From positions 2,453,662 to 2,517,661 of the forward strand of contig NC_031474.1 in NCBI RefSeq assembly GCF_000006565.2: a stretch of DNA of 64,000 nucleotides, written 5' to 3'. Shown piece by piece: positions 59,501-64,000 of the stretch; within the stretch, counting starts at the first letter, position 1, and each line of letters starts with the position of its first letter. The notes below the pieces were generated by a model. It worked only from the letters and a program-made list of their open reading frames with translations, was not told the DNA's origin and made no database searches. The translations under genes and the position numbers were made by a program. The stretch comes from Toxoplasma gondii ME49 (lineage: Eukaryota > Apicomplexa > Conoidasida > Eucoccidiorida > Sarcocystidae).

Positions 59501-61201
59501 TCGCGCATGCCGCGAACTCGGATCTCCAGTCTGCTCGCTGGAAGAACCGTCACACGAGGCAGAAGGCGAGTCCATGTCCGCCGCAGAGGCCGAAGCCTCT
59601 TGCGCAGAAGAGAAGGAGAAAAACGCGTTCTCTTCAAGCGACGACGCAGGCGTAACAGCTCTCACCAGACAGTCCTTGCCTGCTTTCCTGCGCCGCGCTC
59701 GACCTCGAATGCGGCGCGTCTCTTCGCGCTCCAGACTGTCGAGGTACGCATCCACTTCTGCAAGTGGATCGTCTTCTGCAGAGCCTTCCGCAGACTCCTC
59801 AGCCGCCTCTCCACGGTCTCCCTGCCCGAAGACTCTATGAGGCGAAGAAGGTCGAGGTACACCGACTGGGTCACTCCGTTGCTGCGGCCCCTCTGGGAAC
59901 GGCGAGAAAGTCGCGCAGTGTACTTGCGTAGGAGCAGACGAAGGCGACGCCACAGACGAGGAAGAGAGGAACGCAGCAGCAGAGAAGGGCACAAGAGAAC
60001 GAGGTCTGCAGTTGTCTCTGAGGATGCGTTGTCGAGAGGGAAACCACGACGCCCCTGAGGCGAGGGAGGCCGACGAAGGCATGCTCGAGAGGAGCGGCAA
60101 GGACAAGGAGGAAATCCTTTGGACGACGGGAGACGCGAGGCGCGGCACAGCGAGGCGAAGCTCCTGAAAGGCCAAGGGAGAATGGCGACGCTTCGTTGGC
60201 GGGCAGCGGCGCAACGAGGAGGCAGGGATCGGCAAGGGAGCGGAGACAACTGAGAACGAGGAGCGATACGCAGTGGAGGAGAAGCACGGAGGAGACGAGG
60301 AAGAGAACGGATGCAGTGAACGCTCCCGCAAGCTCGCAGCAGAGGCCGGAGCAAACGTTGGGGGGAAACAGAGACACAAGGAAAGACACAAGTACCCGGA
60401 GACAGTTTTAAAGAGACAGGAGACGCGGCGCATCCTTCCGGTGGATCCTGGCACAGCGCGAACGTGCAGTCGAGAAGGCTCTCGGGCATGAACAGCTCTT
60501 CGTCCATCTTCCTCGACAGACGCGAAGCCGCGCCGGAAGCGAAGGCGTACGGACAGGACGGAGAAGAAACAGAGCGAGCAGCAGAGAGACGCCAGCCAGC
60601 GAAGGAGGGACAATGCGAAGGAAACGGAGAGGGAGAACCGGAGGAAGAGACAAAAGAGGAGAGGAGAAGCCCGACGCCTGGCCAGAGACCCGGCAGCCGA
60701 ATTCGGCCAGCGAAAAGGAAACGAGCGACAGCCGACGCACGTTGGCCTCACCCGTGACGCGAGACTGCGCGAGACGCCAGCAGCAGGAGGCGGCGACGAA
60801 GCCGAGGAAACAGACGAAGAGGAGGCAACCAAGAAAACAAGAGACGAAGGGACCTGACGGGGAGACGGCGGCGATGAAGACCGAAAAAGAAGACAAGACG
60901 GAGATGAAGAAGAACAAGAAGGAGATGAAGAAGAAGAAGGAGATGATGAAGAAGAAGAAGAAGGAGATGATGAAGAAGAAGAAGAAGGAGATGAAGAAGA
61001 AGAAGACGGGGATAAAGAATCAGAAGATGATGATGATGATGGAGAATGAAGAAGCGACGAGGAAAGGAGAGACACGGATGTAACGAAGTTCGACATGGAC
61101 AGCACAGGATGAGGCTTCCTCCTCTCTTTCCAGCTCCAGGCTTGTTCAGCCTCTAGCGGCGCCGAGCCGGAGAAGCCTGCCCGCCGCGAGGTCGTCCCCA
61201 T
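56580..61201 (-). CDS. YBEY: YbeY-type endoribonuclease / rRNA maturation factor
   Basis: Exons 61201-59295, 59088-58781, 57962-57878, 57449-57363 and 56670-56580 join in phase to give 825 aa. The YbeY domain is at the C-terminus: FSVSVHFLDAEKMTQLNR, NTNAPTDVLAFP, SLGEVFFCSS, AIQDAIDADRREAEILAESG, and the zinc site HAVLHLLGFDH (H-x3-H-x5-H, with Ala in place of the usual Gly). Bacterial and plastid YbeY mature rRNA and survey ribosomes. Plastid-type rRNA makes the apicoplast the likely site, the mitochondrion an alternative. The first ~170 codons are poly-Ser from a GAA/GAT repeat. A later in-frame ATG at 60433 begins a basic then hydrophobic segment (YLCLSLCLCFPPTFAPASA) that looks like a signal sequence plus transit peptide, giving 569 aa. 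I favour that start. Confidence 0.85.
58010..58275. other. AT-rich block inside a YbeY intron, possible NUMT
   Basis: About 265 bases with much lower GC than the flanking intron and exons, free of the CT and TA repeats that make up other introns here. The texture is like the AT-rich mitochondrial insertion near 38.15 kb. I could not match it to cob, cox1 or cox3 by eye; a mitochondrial rRNA fragment is possible. It could also be ordinary intron sequence. Confidence 0.35.
58503..58526. repeat. Small perfect inverted repeat
   Basis: ACTCAACG and CGTTGAGT flank the spacer TCTAGAGG. It lies in a YbeY intron. The role, if any, is unknown. Confidence 0.55.
60885..61060. repeat. GAA/GAT-type trinucleotide repeat
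   Basis: Purine-rich AGA/AGG/GAT repeats on the plus strand. On the minus strand they read as Ser runs in the first YbeY exon if translation starts at 61201. If the start is 60433 they are 5' UTR. Confidence 0.85.
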
Positions 61202-61582
61202 CTAGAATAAGAAGAATCGGTGATCAGTCGATCATATCATCCGGCCAGGGTAAGAAGGGGGAGTGCAGGGAAGGTTCACAGACGTCAGCTGACGAGGTTG
61301 TGGAAAAGGCGATTCTCACCATGACAGAGAGCTTCAAATTTAAGAGGAAAACGACCTCTCGCCTGTTGCTGCGGGGGGTCTCTCTCGCGCGCGAATGTTG
61401 AGAGTTCTTTTGAGACTGCGGTGGTGTGCACCACTGAGACCTCCAGGTCTCTGGAGAAGTCGGGGGGAAATCAGTTTCAATCCTTCTCTCGCGACGCTTG
61501 TCAATTCGTCGCTTTCTCTGCTCTTCCAGTACAGGCAGTCAAAGAAAACAACTCGTGGTGTGTCGGAGAAAAAGAACGCCGA
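61202..61582. promoter_or_regulatory. Short divergent intergenic region, presumed two-way promoter
   Basis: Only about 380 bases separate the start of YbeY (-) from the start of the next gene (+), so both promoters must lie here or within the first exons. I see no element I can name with confidence. Confidence 0.35.
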
Positions 61583-63379
61583 ATGCCTCCGCAGCTGAGG
61601 GTCACCTTCGGCCGATTTTTCGCAGGACGGAAGGAGCCGAAGGCGTTGCTCTCGCGTCAGCTTTTTCTCGCAGTCGTTCTGGCCGTCCATGCCTCTCCAG
61701 TTTCTCTTCGTGGAGATTTCTTCTTTTCCTTTTTCCTTCCGGCCTGCCCGTTTTTTGCCTCGACGGAACTGCGTCCTCTCCGGGGACCTTTTGCCAAGGA
61801 GCCGGCGCCATGGCGGCTTGCGCCTCAGTCGAGGACGCGACCGATGAGTGACATCTCTGTGCACCTTTTGTCGCTTCTGTTTCCCTCGGTTTCTTTCTCT
61901 CTTCTCTTTTCGCTTCGGCTTCCTGCCTTCCCTGCTTCCACCTGTCTCTCTGTCTCTCGAGTGCTCTCCCCTTTCCTCCGTGGCTTGCCTCCCCTGTCCG
62001 TCTGTCTGTCCTCCACCGCGTTCCCTACTCTCCACCTTCTTCTCTCTACCTTCTTCTCTCTACCTTCTTCTCTCTACCTTCTTCTCTCTACCTTCTTCTC
62101 TCTACCTTCTTCTCTCTATCTTCTTCTCTCTGCCTTTCTCCCTGTCTCTGTCAGAAGGATGTCTCCTGTGTCCGTGAGACGAGACAGGCCGACTCCCTCT
62201 CGCGGCTGGTGCCGGCGAGCCGAGAGAGGCAAAGCAAAGGACATTGGATGTTTCTCCTCTTCTCTCCTTGCGCGTTTCTCGCCTCTCAGCATCGGGAGCT
62301 GGTCTTCTCGACACCACTGCCGTTCGTTCTTCTCGATCTCTCCGTGCTCCCTCCGAGATCCTCCCTCCTCTCGAGACTTTCAGAGGTGCTCTCCTCTCTT
62401 CAGCTCTCCCTTTTTTTCTCTTTCTCTCCGGCAAACGCGCTCGCTTGGTTCTTCGCTCCTCGGCTGCCTGGTTGCGCTTCTTCTCATCGGGCCGCTGCTC
62501 CCCATCCCCTCTGCTTCTTCTCCCCTCCCGGCTGCGGCGTATGCGCACCCACCTGAGAGTCCTGCCGCCGCCTCGTCGCCCTCGCCTGTTCGTTTCGGGG
62601 AAGCCAGCGTCGAGGAACCCGAACCAACCTCACAGACTGGCGACGACGGAGACGCTGGAGACAGGAGCGTCACTGTCTCCGATGTGGTGCAGGCGGAGCT
62701 TGAGATGCTCGACCGGATTACGGCGGACCTGAGGCATAGCCCTCTCACTGCAGAGTTCGACGCGGAACTGGAGAGAAGCCTGGACCGGTAAGGCCTTTCG
62801 CGCGAATGCATCGAACGTTCAGAAGGCAAACTGCCGCGGATCCTCTCTGCAAAGGCCAGGAGAAAACACCCTGCATGCCTGTACTCGTGTGTGACAAGCC
62901 TGACAGCGAGAGAGAGAAAGAGAGAGAATGCGAGAGAGAAATGCGGCCAAAAGAAGAATGAAGAACGACTCTGTGCTTAGAAGGGATCTTGTGTGACGGT
63001 GCCTTCAGAAAAAAAACTGCAAGGCGGCTCTCTCTTGTTGGCGCTCTCCGTTTTTTGCTCTCGTCTTTCTCTTTCCTTTCCTACGCTTCCTCTTCTTGTT
63101 TGCGCCTCCTGCCGTCTCGCCTTCTCGCTGCTTCGCCGTCTTTTCCCATTCTCCCTCCCTTCGTGCTCCCTTCGTTCTTCTCTCGGTGTCTTCCGCCGAC
63201 GCCTTCTGCGTCCCTAGGCTGTCTCTCCCTCTCGCCTTCGCAGGCACCGGCCTCAGGGCGCTTCCTCTGCATCCGACTGTGTGCGTTCCTCTCTTCAGCG
63301 TCGACGATCGCTTGTCAGACACCGATCGGATGATGAAGACCGTCGGCTGCTTTTCGATAGCCCACCAGCATTTTACTGA
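61583..63379 (+). CDS. Unrecognised protein with hydrophobic leader
   Basis: ATG 61583 opens a frame to 62787 (donor CG-GTAAGG), which joins an exon 63244-63379 in phase; the stop is at 63377-63379. Read through, it gives 446 aa. The start has a hydrophobic stretch (QLFLAVVLAVHASPVS) like a signal sequence. A second hydrophobic helix (LLGCLVALLLIGPLLPIPSA) is followed by Pro/Ser-rich, then acidic sequence and a helical segment (DVVQAELEMLDRITADL). The C-terminus is Arg/Ser-rich and ends PPAFY. The 61850-62160 part is a CT-rich tandem repeat and is probably an intron, so the true protein is likely shorter. It may be secreted or membrane-bound. I do not recognise a family. Confidence 0.5.
62028..62130. 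repeat. Tandem repeat of a 14-bp CT-rich unit
   Basis: About seven head-to-tail copies of CTCTACCTTCTTCT with few changes. It is inside the open frame of the preceding entry but reads as repeated Ser/Leu/Thr/Phe, which suggests intron rather than exon. Confidence 0.9.
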
Positions 63380-63776
63380 GAACAGACCCCTCTACAAAGC
63401 TCTCGTCGAGAAGGCGTCTCCCGAGAAAGTAGGCGCCGTCTCAACCGAAGCCCCTCTCGACTTTTGCCTTGCCGTTTCTGTCCATCTGGATCTTTACACG
63501 AGACGACGTAAAGTGTGTTCATTCCTTCAAATTAAGTTGATTATACTTAAGATGTTGAAAACTAACAGCGCGGTCTGCATGCCTCGCCCTGCTCCGAACC
63601 TTTCGAGCCGCGCTTCCACTCACGCACCGTACAAGCCTCCAGACAGTTCTTGTGAGCACCCAATATCTGGCCTGCGTCTCGTCCTGTCTGTCTCCGCGCG
63701 TCGCGCAGCCTGCGTATGTGGAGTTTCGAGTGCCTGCGTCCGCCTTGCGTGTATCTGTTGCCTAGACGCTTTGCTG
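63380..63776. other. Region between two convergent 3' ends
   Basis: It lies between the stop at 63377-63379 (+) and the stop of the partial gene (-) at 63777. No further gene is seen. Confidence 0.45.
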
Positions 63777-64000
63777 TCAGGAAAAAAGTAAGACCGGATT
63801 CGGTAGTGCAGCGAAAACGGCGAGAGCGTCCGTCTCAAATATGACGTTGGCGTCTGCTGAGGTTTTGGGAGAAGACGCTCCAGCAGACCACAGGTCGACT
63901 CTGTAAGAAGTTTCCTCTCCTAGTAAAGCGTGTGACCGGCGCTCGGCGTCTGTCGTGAACCTCTCGCGCGAGAGACGCTTTTTCAAGCGCCGCAGTCGAT
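63777..64000 (-). CDS. 3' end of a gene cut by the right edge
   Basis: On the minus strand the frame is open from the window edge to a TGA at 63779-63777, about 74 codons. It reads as a basic segment (RLRRLKKRLSRERF) followed by ETSYRVDLWSAGASS and ANVIFETDALAVFAALPNPV. The residue mix is protein-like and unlike the repeat-derived frames nearby. No start or domain is visible. It is probably a terminal exon, and its function cannot be told. Confidence 0.4.
   Translation of the reverse strand, partial: RLRRLKKRLSRERFTTDAERRSHALLGEETSYRVDLWSAGASSPKTSADANVIFETDALAVFAALPNPVLLFS

Noticed and set aside
1..64000. CRISPR arrays, prokaryotic operons, phage or insertion sequences
   Set aside because: No regularly spaced direct repeats, transposase or phage genes were seen. 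The intron-rich eukaryotic structure makes these unlikely.

Overview
This is nuclear DNA of a coccidian apicomplexan, most likely Toxoplasma gondii or a close relative (Hammondia, Neospora). The signs are intron-rich genes with consensus GT-AG junctions, pyrimidine-rich introns, many TA microsatellites, serine-rich and low-complexity insertions in conserved proteins, apicoplast-type functions (holo-ACP synthase, YbeY), and a fragment of mitochondrial cytochrome b inserted in nuclear sequence. There is no operon, CRISPR array, rRNA or tRNA that I can support. All gene models were built by eye from reading frames, splice sites, phase and family motifs; no search was run.

Layout. 1-3.3 kb: possible decayed surface-antigen (SRS-like) tail and a fold-back repeat. 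3.3-8.1 kb (+): seven-exon RING-LON protein with a C-terminal membrane anchor. 8.1-15.5 kb: gene-sparse, lower GC, with one unresolved multi-exon candidate around 11.4-13.9 kb. 15.55-17.2 kb (+): alanine dehydrogenase homologue that has lost its catalytic residues. 19.3-24.4 kb (+): nucleostemin/GNL3-like GTPase, followed by a small lysine-rich protein gene. 27.6-37.1 kb (-): long kelch-repeat gene. 38.15-38.2 kb: cob NUMT. 39.1-40.0 kb (+): Mdm35/TRIAP1-type twin Cx9C protein. 41.0-45.9 kb (-): DUF3228 protein. 47.7-52.7 kb (+): anaphase-promoting complex subunit APC10. 54.1-55.9 kb (-): holo-ACP synthase. 56.6-61.2 kb (-): YbeY. 61.6-63.4 kb (+): unrecognised protein with a hydrophobic leader. 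63.8 kb to the right edge (-): 3' end of another gene.

Functional picture. Most genes are housekeeping: ribosome assembly (GNL3-like, YbeY), cell cycle (APC10), ubiquitin-related quality control (RING-LON), mitochondrial intermembrane-space lipid traffic (Mdm35-like) and apicoplast fatty-acid synthesis (AcpS). The AcpS and YbeY genes lie in tandem on the minus strand. The most unusual items are the catalytically dead alanine dehydrogenase, the tail-anchored RING-LON fusion, the cob NUMT, the fold-back element and the uncharacterised membrane-protein candidate in the GC-poor left part. Exon phases close exactly for the RING-LON, alanine dehydrogenase, Mdm35-like, DUF3228, APC10 and YbeY genes. 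The kelch, GNL3-like and AcpS models each have one boundary or 5' end that I could not settle.
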